Assembly (NCBI RefSeq): GCF_905171775.1
Contig: NC_053491.1
Coordinates: 305,191,833 to 305,255,832, forward strand
Direction: 5' to 3'
Length of the DNA: 64,000 nt
Source: Rana temporaria
Taxonomy: Eukaryota > Chordata > Amphibia > Anura > Ranidae
Shown here: positions 31,152 through 41,674 of the stretch, in pieces
Position numbering within the stretch: position 1 is the first letter of the stretch
How the letters are laid out: every line of letters begins with the position of its first letter
Made by a program: the position numbers and the translations under genes
Notes under the pieces: generated by a model
Databases searched by the model: none
What the model was told of the DNA's origin: nothing
Seen by the model: only the letters and a program-made list of their open reading frames with translations

Positions 31152-31166
31152 TTCTTTGAAGAAGAA
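31152..31166. other. right target-site duplication of the PLE pair
   Basis: TTCTTTGAAGAAGAA, identical to 18814-18828. The sequence that follows (GAAGGGCGTCTTCTTAG) matches what follows the unoccupied site at 36713. Confidence 0.8.
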
Positions 31167-34100
31167 GAAGGGCGTCTTCTTAGAAGAAGACGCCCCTTCT
31201 TTTCTTCTTCTTCGAAGAAGACGCCCTTCTTCTTCGAAGAAGAAGACGCCCTTCTTCTTCTTCGAAGAAGACGCCCTTCTTCTTCTTCGAAGAAGACGCC
31301 CGTCTTCTTCTTCTTCGAAGACGCCCTTCTTCATCTTCGAAGAAGAAGAAGAAGGGCGTCTTCGAAGAAGAAGGGCGTCTTCTTCTTCTTATAAGAAGAA
31401 GAAGATGAAGAAGAATGGCGTCTTCTTCGAAGAAGAAGATGAAGAAGAACGGCGTCTTCTTCGAAGAAGAAGAACGGCGTCTTCTTCGAAGAAGAAGAAC
31501 GGCGTCTTCTTCAAAAAAGATGAAGAAAGGTGTCTTCTTCTAAGAAGAAGAACGGCGTCTTCTTCTAAGACGAAGAACGGCGTCTTCTTCTAAGACGAAG
31601 AAGAACAACGGCTTCTTTGAAAAAGAAGAAGGGCGTCTTCTTCGAAGAAGAAGGGCGTCTTCTTCGAAGAAGAAGGGCGTCTTCGAAGAAGAAGAAGAAG
31701 AAACGGGGCGTCTTCGAATAAGAAGAAGAATGGCTTTTTCGAAGAAGAAGAAGAAGAAGGGCGTCATCTTCGAAGAAGAAGGGCGTCTTCGAAGAAGAAG
31801 AAGAAACGGGGCGTCTTCGAATAAGAAGAAGAATGGCTTTTTCGAAGAAGAAGAAGGGCGTCTTCTTCGAAGAAGAAGGGCGTCTTCGAAGAAGAAGGGC
31901 GTCTTCGAAGAAGAAGGGCGTCTTCTTCGAAGAAGAAGAAGAAGAAGAAGAGCGTCTTCTTCTTCGAAGAAGAAAAGAAGAAGGGCGTCTTCTTCGAAGA
32001 AGAAGGGCGTCTTCGAAGAAGAAGAAGAAGAAGGGCATCTTCTTCGAAGAAGAAGAAAAGAAGAAAGAAGAAAAAGAAGAAGAAGGGCGTCTTCTTCGAA
32101 GAAGAAGTAGAAGGGCGTCTTCTTCATAGAAGAAGAAGGGCGTCTTCTTCAAAGAAGAAGAAGAAGGGCGTCTTCTTCAAAGAAGAAGAAGAAGGGCGTC
32201 TTCTTCAAAGAAGAAGAAGAAGGGCGTCTTCTTCAAAGAAGAAGAAGGGTGTCTTCTTCAAAGAAGAAGAAGGGCGTCTTCGAAGAAGAGCAGCGTCTTC
32301 GAAGAAGAGCAGCGTCTTCGAAGAAGAAGGGTGTCTTCTTCTTCGAAGAAGAAGAAGAAGGGCATCTTCTTCTTCGAAGAAGAAAAGAAGAAAGAAGAAA
32401 AAGAAGAAGAAGGGCGTCTTCTTCTTCTTCGAAGAAGAAGGGCGTCTTCTTCAAAGAAGAAGAAGAAGGGCGTCTTCGTAGAAGAAGAAGGGCGTCTTCG
32501 AAGAAGAAGAAGGGCGTCTTCGAAGAAGAAGAAGAAGGGCGTCTTCGAAGAAGAAGAAGGGCGTCTTCAAAGAAGAAGAAGAGCGGCGTCTTCGAAGAAG
32601 AAGAAGAGCGGCGTCTTCGAAGAAGAAGAAGAACGGCGTCTTCTTTGAAGAAGAAGAACGGCGTCTTCTTTGAAGAAGAAGACCGGCGTCTTCTTTGAAG
32701 AAGAAGAAGAAGGGCGTCTTCTTTGAAGAAGAAGAAGAAGACGCCCGTCTTCTTTGAAGAAGAAGAAGAAGACGCCCGTCTTCTTCTTCTTCGAAGACGC
32801 CCTTCTTCATCTTCGAAGAAGAAGAAGAAGGGCGTCTTCGAAGAAGAAGGGCGTCTTCTTCTTCTTATAAGAAGAAGAAGATGAAGAAGAATGGCGTCTT
32901 CTTCGAAGAAGAAGATGAAGAAGAACGGCGTCTTCTTCGAAGAAGAAGAACGGCGTCTTCTTCGAAGAAGAAGAACGGCGTCTTCTTCGAAAAAGATGAA
33001 GAAAGGTGTCTTCTTCTAAGAAGAAGAACGGCGTCTTCTTCTAAGACGAAGAAGAACAACGGCTTCTTTGAAAAAGAAGAAGGGCGTCTTCTTCGAAGAA
33101 GAAGGGCGTCTTCTTCGAAGAAGAAGGGCGTCTTCGAAGAAGAAGAAGAAGAAACGGGGCGTCTTCGAATAAGAAGAAGAATGGCTTTTTCGAAGAAGAA
33201 GAAGAAGGGCGTCATCTTCGAAGAAGAAGGGCGTCATCTTCGAAGAAGAAGGGCGTCTTCGAAGAAGAAGAAGAAACGGGGCGTCTTCGAATAAGAAGAA
33301 GAATGGCTTTTTCGAAGAAGAAGAAGAAGGGCGTCTTCTTCGAAGAAGAAGGGCGTCTTCGAAGAAGAAGGGCGTCTTCGAAGAAGAAGGGCGTCTTCTT
33401 CGAAGAAGAAGAAGAAGAAGAAGAAGAGCGTCTTCTTCGAAGAAGAAGAAAAGAAGAAGGGCGTCTTCTTCGAAGAAGAAGGGCGTCTTCGAAGAAGAAG
33501 AAGAAGAAGGGCATCTTCTTCGAAGAAGAAGAAAAGAAGAAAGAAGAAAAAGAAGAAGAAGGGCGTCTTCTTCTTCGAAGAAGAAGAAGGGCGTCTTCTT
33601 CGAAGAAGAAGTAGAAGGGCGTCTTCTTCATAGAAGAAGAAGGGCGTCTTCTTCAAAGAAGAAGAAGAAGGGCGTCTTCTTCAAAGAAGAAGAAGAAGGG
33701 CGTCTTCTTCAAAGAAGAAGAAGAAGGGCGTCTTCTTCAAAGAAGAAGAAGGGTGTCTTCTTCAAAGAAGAAGAAGGGCGTCTTCGAAGAAGAGCAGCGT
33801 CTTCGAAGAAGAGCAGCGTCTTCGAAGAAGAAGGGCGTCTTCTTCTTCTTCTTCGAAGAAGAAGGGCATCTTCTTCTTCGAAGAAGAAAAGAAGAAAGAA
33901 GAAAAAGAAGAAGAAGGGCGTCTTCTTCTTCTTCAAAGAAGAAGGGCGTCTTCTTCAAAGAAGAAGAAGGGCGTCTTCGTAGAAGAAGAAGGGCGTCTTC
34001 GAAGAAGAAGAAGGGCGTCTTCGAAGAAGAAGAAGAAGGGCGTCTTCGAAGAAGAAGAAGGGCGTTTTCAAAGAAGAAGAAGAGCGGCGTCTTCGAAGAA

Positions 34101-37092
34101 GAAGAAGAGCGGCGTCTTCTTTGAAGAAGAAGAACGGCGTCTTCTTTGAAGAAGAAGAACGGCGTCTTCTTTGAAGAAGAAGACCGGCGTCTTCTTTGAA
34201 GAAGAAGAAGAAGGGCGTCTTCTTTGAAGAAGAAGAAGAAGGGCGTCTTCTTTGAAGAAGAAGAAGAAGGGCGTCTTCTTTGAAGAAGAAGAAGAAGGGC
34301 GTCTTCTTCGAAGAAGAAGAAGAAGGGCGTCTTCTTCGAAGAAGAAGGGCGTCTTCGAAGAAGAAGAAGAAGAAGAAGAAGAAGAAGGGCGTCTTCTTCG
34401 AAGAAGAAGAAAAGAAGAACGGCGTCTTCGAAGAAGAAGAGCAGCGTCTTCGAAGAAGAAGGGCGTCTTCTTCTTCTTCTTCGAAGAAGAAGGGCGTCTT
34501 CGAAGAAGAACGGCGTCTTCGAAGAAGAAGAGCGGCGTCTTCGAAGAAGAAGAAGAAGGGCGTCTTCTTCGAAGAAGAAGGGCGTCTTCTTCTTTGAAGA
34601 AGAAGACCGGCGTCTTCTTTGAAGAAGAAGAAGAAGTGCGTCTTCTTTGAAGAAGAAGAAGAAGGGCGTCTTCTTTGAAGAAGAAGAAGAAGGGCGTCTT
34701 CTTCGAAGAAGAAGGGCGTCTTCGAAGAAGAAGGGCGTCTTCGAAGAAGAAGAAGAAGAAGAAGGGCGTCTTCTTCGAAGAAGAAGAAAAGAAGAAGGGC
34801 GTCTTCTTCGAAGAAGAAGGGCGTCTTCGAAGAAGAAGAAGGGCATCTTCTTCGAAGAAGAAGAAAAGAAGAAAGAAGAAAAAGAAGAAGAAGGGCGTCT
34901 TCTTCTTCGAAGAAGAAGAAGGGCGTCTTCTTCGAAGAAGAAGTAGAAGGGCGTCTTCTTCATAGAAGAAGAAGGGCGTCTTCTTCAAAGAAGAAGAAGA
35001 AGGGCGTCTTCTTCAAAGAAGAAGAAGAAGGGCGTCTTCTTCAAAGAAGAAGAAGAAGGGCGTCTTCTTCAAAGAAGAAGAATAAGGGCGTCTTCTTCAA
35101 AGAAGAAGAAGAAGGGCGTCTTCTTCTTCAAAGAAGAAGAAGGGCGTCTTCTTCTTCAAAGAAGAAGAAGGGCGTCTTCTTCTTCAAAGAAGAAGAAGGG
35201 CGTCTTCGAAGAAGAAGAAGAAGGGAGTCTTCGAAGAAGAAGAAGAAGGGCGTCTTCGAAGAAGAAGGGCATCTTCGAAGAAGAAGGGCGTTTTCGAAGA
35301 AGAAGAACGGCGTCTTCGAAGAAGAAGAACGGCGTCTTCGAAGAAGAAGAACGGCGTCTTCGAAGAAGAAGAACGGCGTCTTCGAAGAAGAAGAACGGCG
35401 TCTTCGAAGAAGAAGGGCGTCTTCGAAGAAGAAGAAGGGCGTCTTCGAAGAAGAAGGGCGTCTTCGAAGAAGAAGGGCGTCTTCTTCGAAGAAGGGCGTC
35501 TTCTTCGAAGAAGGGCGTCTTCTTCGAAGAAGGGCGTCTTCTTCTTCTTCGAAGAAGGGCGTCTTCTTCTTCTTCGAAGAAGGGCGTCTTCTTCTTCTTC
35601 GAAGAAGGGCGTCTTCTTCTTCTTCGAAGAAGGGCGTCTTCTTCTTCTTCGAAGAAGGGCGTCTTCTTCTTCTTCTTCGAAGAAGGGCGTCTTCTTCTTC
35701 TTCTTCGAAGAAGGGCGTCTTCTTCTTCTTCGAAGAAGAAGGGCGTCTTCTTCTTCGAAGAAGAAGGGCGTCTTCTTCTTCGAAGAAGAAGGGCGTCTTC
35801 TAAGAAGAAGGGCGTCTTCGAAGAAGAAGGGCGTCTTCGAAGAAGAAGGGCGTCTTCGAAGAAGAAGTCGAAGAAGAAGAAGGGCGTCTTCTTCAAAGAA
35901 GAAGAAGAAGGGCATCTTCTTCAAAGAAGAAGAAGAAGGGCGTCTTCTTCAAAGAAGAAGAAGAAGGGCGTCTTCTTCAAAGAAGAAGAAGAAGGGCGTC
36001 TTCTTCAAAGAAGAAGAAGAAGGGCGTCTTCTTCAAAGAAGAAGAAGAAGGGCGTCTTCTTCAAAGAAGAAGAAGAAGGGCGTCTTCTTCAAAGAAGAAG
36101 GGCGTCTTCTTCAAAGAAGAAGAAGGGTGTCTTCTTCAAAGAAGAAGAAGAAGAAGGGCGTCTTCTTCTTCGAAGAAGAAGGGCGTCTTCTAAGAAGAAG
36201 GGCGTCTTCGAAGAAGAAGGGCGTCTTCGAAGAAGAAGTCGAAGAAGAAGAAGGGCGTCTTCTTCAAAGAAGAAGAAGAAGGGCGTCTTCTTCAAAGAAG
36301 AAGAAGAAGGGCGTCTTCTTCAAAGAAGAAGAAGAAGGGCGTCTTCTTCAAAGAAGAAGAAGAAGGGCGTCTTCTTCAAAGAAGAAGAAGGGCGTCTTCG
36401 AAGAAGAGCAGCGTCTTCGAAGAAGAAGAGCAGCGTCTTCGAAGAAGAAGAGCGTCTTCGAAGAAGAAGGGCGTCTTCGAAGAAGAAGGGCGTCTTCGAA
36501 GAAGAAGGGCGTCTTCTTCTTCTTCGAAGAAGAAGGGCATCTTCTTTGAAGAAGAAGAAAAGAAGAAAGAAAAAAAAGAAGAAGAAGGGCGTCTTCTTCA
36601 AAGAAGAAGAAGAAGGGCGTCTTCAAAAGAAGAAGAAGAAGGGCGTCTTCAAAAGAAGAAGAAGAAGGGCGTCTTCTTCAAAGAAGAAGGACGTCTTCTT
36701 CTTTGAAGAAGAAGAAGGGCGTCTTCTTAGAAGAAGACGCCCCTTCTTTTCTTCTTCTTCGAAGAAGACGCCCTTCTTCTTCTTCGAAGAAGACGCCCTT
36801 CTTCTTCTTCGAAGAAGACGCCCTTCTTCTTCTTCGAAGAAGACGCCCTTCTTCTTCTTCGAAGAAGACGCCCGTCTTCTTCTTCTTCTTCGAAGACGCC
36901 CTTCTTCATCTTCGAAGAAGAAGAAGAAGGGCGTCTTCGAAGAAGAAGGGCGTCTTCTTCTTCTTATAAGAAGAAGAAGATGAAGAAGAATGGCGTCTTC
37001 TTCGAAGAAGAAGAAGATGAAGAAGAACGGCGTCTTCTTCGAAGAAGAAGAACGGCGTCTTCTTCGAAAAAGATGAAGAAAGGTGTCTTCTT
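31167..37092. repeat. GAA/GGCGTC/TTC hairpin satellite, block 3
   Basis: 5.9 kb. It starts with a stretch in inverse orientation (GACGCCCTTCTTC, about 31187-31333) before returning to the usual one. Related inverse segments are at 32745-32813 and 36731-36900. A marker AACAACGGCTTCTTTG recurs at 31604 and 33055, showing a local 1.45-kb duplication. Between 35460 and 35760 the spacer is mainly (TTC)n before GAAGAAGGGC, a different unit balance from elsewhere. Confidence 0.97.
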
Positions 37093-37109
37093 CTTTTTTT
37101 TTTTTTTTT

Positions 37110-37158
<49 letters not shown>

Positions 37159-37295
37159 CAGACTCCACCTCATAGAGTGTGCATTTACATGCTCATGTTC
37201 TGCGTACCAGCCCATTGCATCTCTATTTCGGTTTTGCATCATTAGTGTCTTTGTTTTTATATGCTAGTTGTTTTTATTTTGTTTTCCACTTTTGT

Positions 37296-37328
<33 letters not shown>

Positions 37329-37501
37329 TGTATATATATTATATTATTTTCTTGAGTACATTTTTGACTTCTTTTGCTGACCATATACAAAAGTTTTCCT
37401 TAATACTTCACTTCCCCTTACCCCCCCCTCCCCCCCCCCTCCCATCTCACCAAAACAATCTCCTTATACCTCTACTTCTCTCTGATTTTTCAAAAATGGC
37501 C
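37093..37501 (-). other. L1 3' region and poly(A) tail
   Basis: On the element's sense strand: ORF2 stop, a G-rich stretch (runs of G opposite 37418-37443), a first A tract opposite about 37299-37327, then unique sequence and the terminal A tract opposite 37093-37154. The G-rich stretch has enough G runs for a quadruplex, a feature also known from mammalian L1 3' regions. Confidence 0.8.
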
Positions 37502-40500
37502 TTAAGTGCCTTCTCTTAATTTTTCCGCGTAACTCCACGATTTCTTAAAAGTTCTCCAGTTTTCCCATTTCATATTTTGTAATATGTTATTACCCTCCAT
37601 GTCCTCCTGCAGTTCCTCCATTTTATACGTTTCTTCCACCGTGTCGATCCATTGCCAGATCGATGGGCATTCCACCTCTTGCCAACCCCTTGGAATTAAT
37701 CTTTTGGCAGCATTCAATAGGTGTGGTACTAGCGATTTTTTATAACTTTTAATGCCTTCTTCCCCCCCGTGGAACAGAACAACCCAAGGGTCCATCTTTA
37801 TCTTTTTCTTTGTAATCTCTTCGACACAAGCCAATATTTTTTCCCAGTACCTCCTTATCTTAGGGCATCCCCACCACAGGTGTGCCATATTTCCTGGTAA
37901 ACCGCATCCCCTCCAGCACTCTCCAGTCTGTCCCTCTTTAAACTTTTTTAATTTGTCTGGTGTCATATACCATCCGGCTATGCATTTAAAACACATCTCT
38001 GCTGTGCCGCTATCCACCGTGGAGGAGTGAGTCAGGGTCAGCATTTTCTCTATTGTGGTCCTATCCTGATGTGTCCCTAGTTCCCTTTCCCATTTTTTAA
38101 TGAATGGGGGTATGTTCTGCTCTTCCATCTTCAGTAACATCTTATATAGTCCCGAGATAGATCCTCTGGCATTTTTTGTAGAGCATATTTTTTCCAATTC
38201 CAATAACTGATCTCCCGACCTCAATGGGTGTGGAAGATCTTGGATAAAATGGTTTAATTGCCGATATCTCCATTCATTAATTTCCAGGAGGGAGTTTTTT
38301 AATTTCAACTCCTGTAGTGTTAAAATGTGCCCTTCCTTCATTATATCCCTTAATTGTATAGTGTCCATTTTAATCCAATTTCCCCCCACTTGTGTTTTAC
38401 CTGGTGCAAAATAATCATTATCTTTTAGTGATATAAGGGGTGAATTGTACTCTTTCACAATTTTTTTATAGACCGTGTCCCAAACTTTAAGTGCATTTTT
38501 AGTTATCTCGTGTGCGTTTTTATCTATTGTCCTAAATTGTGGAGGGTTCCAAATTATCTTATCTAGCCTTGCCTGTGACAATTCATTTTCTACACTAACC
38601 CACCTTTTTTCTTTGCTAGCCCTGGCCCACTCCACCACTCTTGTTAATATCACCGCCTCATAGTATCTCTTGACATCGGGGACCGCTAATCCACCCTTTT
38701 TTTTTGGCTGTTTTAGGGTCTGAAGTGCTATCCTGTGCTTCTTATTTCTCCAAATATAATTCATTATTAATTTTCTAAGGGCCGAGAACAATGTCCCGGG
38801 GAGGGCAATGGGGATCATCTGGAACTTATATAAAATTTTTGGCAGAATGACCATTTTGCAGTAATTAATTCGTCCTATCCATGATATTGCCCTATTTTCC
38901 ACCCTTTTTATTTCTGTCTTAATTTCATTTAATAAAGGGATAAAATTTATCGTATACATCTCCCTAGTCGATTTTGCTAGCAGTATTCCTAGGTATTTGA
39001 GTTCTTTAACCCAAGCAAATTTGTACTTCATTTTCAGGAGTTGTTTTTCTATCTTGCTTATATTTATACTCATAATCTCCGTTTTTGTGATGTTTAATTT
39101 AAAGTTTGAGATTTCTCCGTATTCGCTACAAAGGTTTAGAAGGTTTGGGATTGATGTTTTGGGTTCCATTAAATAGAATAGGACGTCGTCTGCGAAGGCT
39201 GCAAGTTTATGTTCTTCCTCTCCTATTTTAACCCCTTTTATTTTTTGAGAATTTCTGATCCTAGCCAGCAGGGGTTCCAATGTGAGCACGAACAGTAATG
39301 GCGATAGAGGGCACCCTTGCCTTGTACCATTTCTCATTAAGAAGGTTTGAGAAAGACTTCCATTTATTTTTATTTTAGCCGTGGGGGACCTGTAGAGAGT
39401 GCCAATCCACTCCATCATCCTCTGTCCAAACCCCATTTCCTTCAGGGTGAGCAACATGAGTCCCCAGTCTACCCTGTCAAACGCTTTTTCTGCGTCTATC
39501 GACAGAAGTAGACCTGGGGACCCCACCGCCTTCATTTTCCGGAGGATTAACAGTGTTCTAACCCCATTGTCTCTCCCCTCTCTTCCCTGGACAAAACCTG
39601 TCTGATCCGGGTACACCAATCTCGCCATTTCCTGTTTAACTCTCCCGGCCAATACCTTTGCAAACAGTTTTAAATCTGTATTGAGCAGAGATATCGGCCG
39701 GTATCCTGAACAGTTTCCGATGTCCTTTCCTTCCTTAGGGATAACGGTGATAGTTGCCTCTGATGCCTCTTTACTTAGTTCGTACTCCTTTCCAAGCCCA
39801 TTATAGTACTGGCATAGCCTTGGCAGAAGTATCTCCTTAAATTTTTTGTAATACATTACTGTAAAGCCGTCTGGCCCCGGACTTTTACCTGAGGCAGAGC
39901 TTGATAATGCTACTTTAATTTCGTTTTCCGTTATTTGCCTGTCCATCCCCTCTGCGTCTATTTGACTGACTTTTGATAACCTTGCTTCTTCTAAAAATGC
40001 TGAGATTTTTTTGTCTTTCTCCCCTTTTTGCCAGTTTTTTTGTTCTACTGAGTATAATTTTTCATAATATAATCTAAATGTTTCAGCAATATCTTTTGTT
40101 GTGTGCAAGACCTCTCCTTTTTCGTTTTTAATTTTGTCTATATAGTTCCTTGATTTCTTTTTTTGTACCATCCGAGCCAGATGTTTGCTTGTTTTATTTC
40201 CCCACCTATATCTCTCCCTTGCCACCAAGTTAAATTCCCTTCTTGTTTCCCGATCAATAAGTTCTTTAAGTTCGTTCCGCTTGTTAACTAGGTCCAGATA
40301 AATATCTCGTTGTTTACCATTTTTCTTATGTGTTAGTTCCAAATTGAAGATCTCTTCTACTAATTTTTCCTTCTTACTGTTCATTTCTTTTTTCCTCCTT
40401 GCCCCTTCGGAGATTAACACCCCTCTAATCACCGCCTTATGGGCATCCCATAATGTTGCTGCCGAAATGTCATCTGTCTTGTTTATCTTAAAATATTCCT

Positions 40501-41308
40501 CTAATTCTTTTTTGACCCTCATTAAACTTTTCTCTTCTATTAGTAGTTTCTCATTTAGTCTCCAATTTGGATAGGTCCTTTGATTGCCTATAATATTTAT
40601 GGATATACTGATTGGAGCATGGTCGGAAATCGTCATGGTCTCTATTTTTGTCTCGACCACCGCATCTAGCATTCTATGCTCAGTGAAAATGTGATCGATC
40701 CGGGAGTAACTCTCATGTACATGAGAATAAAATGTATAATCTCGTTTGCTTGGGTTAAAGATCCTCCATGTGTCTACTAATTGGCTTCTATGTAGACTAC
40801 CTTTTACCTTTCTTAATTGCCTTCCTTGAGTCTCTAGTGTTTGGTGTGTTTTATCGACCTTTGTGTCCATACAAAAATTTAAATCTCCTCCCAATATTAT
40901 CTTTCCCCTCCTGAAATCTTTTAATTTCCCCAGGATTCCCTGGAGGAATTTCATCGGGGAGGTATTCGGTGCATATATGTTTACAAGAGTATATTCCTCC
41001 TCCTCTAATTTTCCCCTTAAAAAGAGGAATCTCCCTTCTGGGTCTGTCAATCGGTCTGTTAACACAAACCTAATCCCCTTAGCAATCCCAATTGCTACTC
41101 CTCTGGCCCTTTTAGAGATGGTGTCGCCATAGTACCATATGGGGAAGTCAGGGGAATATAGCTTTATGTTTGATCCTAATGTAAGATGGGTTTCTTGTAG
41201 AAGGACAACATCTGACCTATACCTCTTTAGTTCCTTTAGTACCTTATGTCTCTTCGATGGACTATTGAGGCCTTTTACGTTATAAGATAGGCATTTAATT
41301 ACCGGCAT
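37502..41308 (-). CDS. L1 ORF2: AP-type endonuclease and reverse transcriptase
   Basis: 1268 residues from ATG, no internal stop. The N-terminal APE-type nuclease has QET at 38-40, GGDLN at 140, SRIDHI at 202 and SDH at 228-230, all expected catalytic positions. RT motifs are GPDGF at 478, YRPISLLN at 536, LSIDAEKAFD at 602, GTRQGCPLSP at 661 and the catalytic FADD at 705-708. The C-terminus has a CX3CX7HX4C knuckle (C1131, C1135, H1143, C1148). The protein nicks target DNA and copies the element RNA there. Length and order fit L1-clade ORF2 proteins; the Tx1/L1 placement is by resemblance only. All key residues are present, so activity is possible. Confidence 0.95.
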   Translation of the reverse strand: MPVIKCLSYNVKGLNSPSKRHKVLKELKRYRSDVVLLQETHLTLGSNIKLYSPDFPIWYYGDTISKRARGVAIGIAKGIRFVLTDRLTDPEGRFLFLRGKLEEEEYTLVNIYAPNTSPMKFLQGILGKLKDFRRGKIILGGDLNFCMDTKVDKTHQTLETQGRQLRKVKGSLHRSQLVDTWRIFNPSKRDYTFYSHVHESYSRIDHIFTEHRMLDAVVETKIETMTISDHAPISISINIIGNQRTYPNWRLNEKLLIEEKSLMRVKKELEEYFKINKTDDISAATLWDAHKAVIRGVLISEGARRKKEMNSKKEKLVEEIFNLELTHKKNGKQRDIYLDLVNKRNELKELIDRETRREFNLVARERYRWGNKTSKHLARMVQKKKSRNYIDKIKNEKGEVLHTTKDIAETFRLYYEKLYSVEQKNWQKGEKDKKISAFLEEARLSKVSQIDAEGMDRQITENEIKVALSSSASGKSPGPDGFTVMYYKKFKEILLPRLCQYYNGLGKEYELSKEASEATITVIPKEGKDIGNCSGYRPISLLNTDLKLFAKVLAGRVKQEMARLVYPDQTGFVQGREGRDNGVRTLLILRKMKAVGSPGLLLSIDAEKAFDRVDWGLMLLTLKEMGFGQRMMEWIGTLYRSPTAKIKINGSLSQTFLMRNGTRQGCPLSPLLFVLTLEPLLARIRNSQKIKGVKIGEEEHKLAAFADDVLFYLMEPKTSIPNLLNLCSEYGEISNFKLNITKTEIMSINISKIEKQLLKMKYKFAWVKELKYLGILLAKSTREMYTINFIPLLNEIKTEIKRVENRAISWIGRINYCKMVILPKILYKFQMIPIALPGTLFSALRKLIMNYIWRNKKHRIALQTLKQPKKKGGLAVPDVKRYYEAVILTRVVEWARASKEKRWVSVENELSQARLDKIIWNPPQFRTIDKNAHEITKNALKVWDTVYKKIVKEYNSPLISLKDNDYFAPGKTQVGGNWIKMDTIQLRDIMKEGHILTLQELKLKNSLLEINEWRYRQLNHFIQDLPHPLRSGDQLLELEKICSTKNARGSISGLYKMLLKMEEQNIPPFIKKWERELGTHQDRTTIEKMLTLTHSSTVDSGTAEMCFKCIAGWYMTPDKLKKFKEGQTGECWRGCGLPGNMAHLWWGCPKIRRYWEKILACVEEITKKKIKMDPWVVLFHGGEEGIKSYKKSLVPHLLNAAKRLIPRGWQEVECPSIWQWIDTVEETYKMEELQEDMEGNNILQNMKWENWRTFKKSWSYAEKLREGT

Positions 41309-41674
41309 CTTGGTTGTTGGTTACAGTTTCTTCCGATTGTTTTGGTGAGATAGGATATCTTCCCCCCTCCCTCCCCTCCACCCCACACCCCCCCCCCCCC
41401 CCCCCCCCCCCCCGTCCTCCCCCCCCCCCCCCCCACTCCCCCCTCCCCCCTTTTGGCCACCAAGTGACCTCTGAACCAGCTAACATATCCTGGTCCAGAT
41501 TTCTCCCGGTGGGGTCTGGGATTGCCTCCTACCGCTCATTTTTTTTTCGAACGATAGGGATAAAGGTCTTTCTCGCCCTCTAGGGAGAGCACGGACCATT
41601 CTCCCCTTTTTTCTCTTTTCTTTCCTTTTTCCCCCCCTGTTCTTTCCCTTTCCATTTCAGCCCCTATCTGAGCT
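41309..41674 (-). other. L1 inter-ORF region with long G tract
   Basis: 366 bp between ORF1 stop and ORF2 start. On the sense strand it carries G homopolymers opposite 41389-41450, interrupted by single bases. That is unusual for an inter-ORF spacer and would permit G-quadruplex formation before ORF2. ORF2 must be reached by re-initiation or another non-standard route over this gap. Confidence 0.75.

Noticed and set aside
39399..40574. Plus-strand frames inside the L1
   Set aside because: Shadows of the intact minus-strand ORF2.
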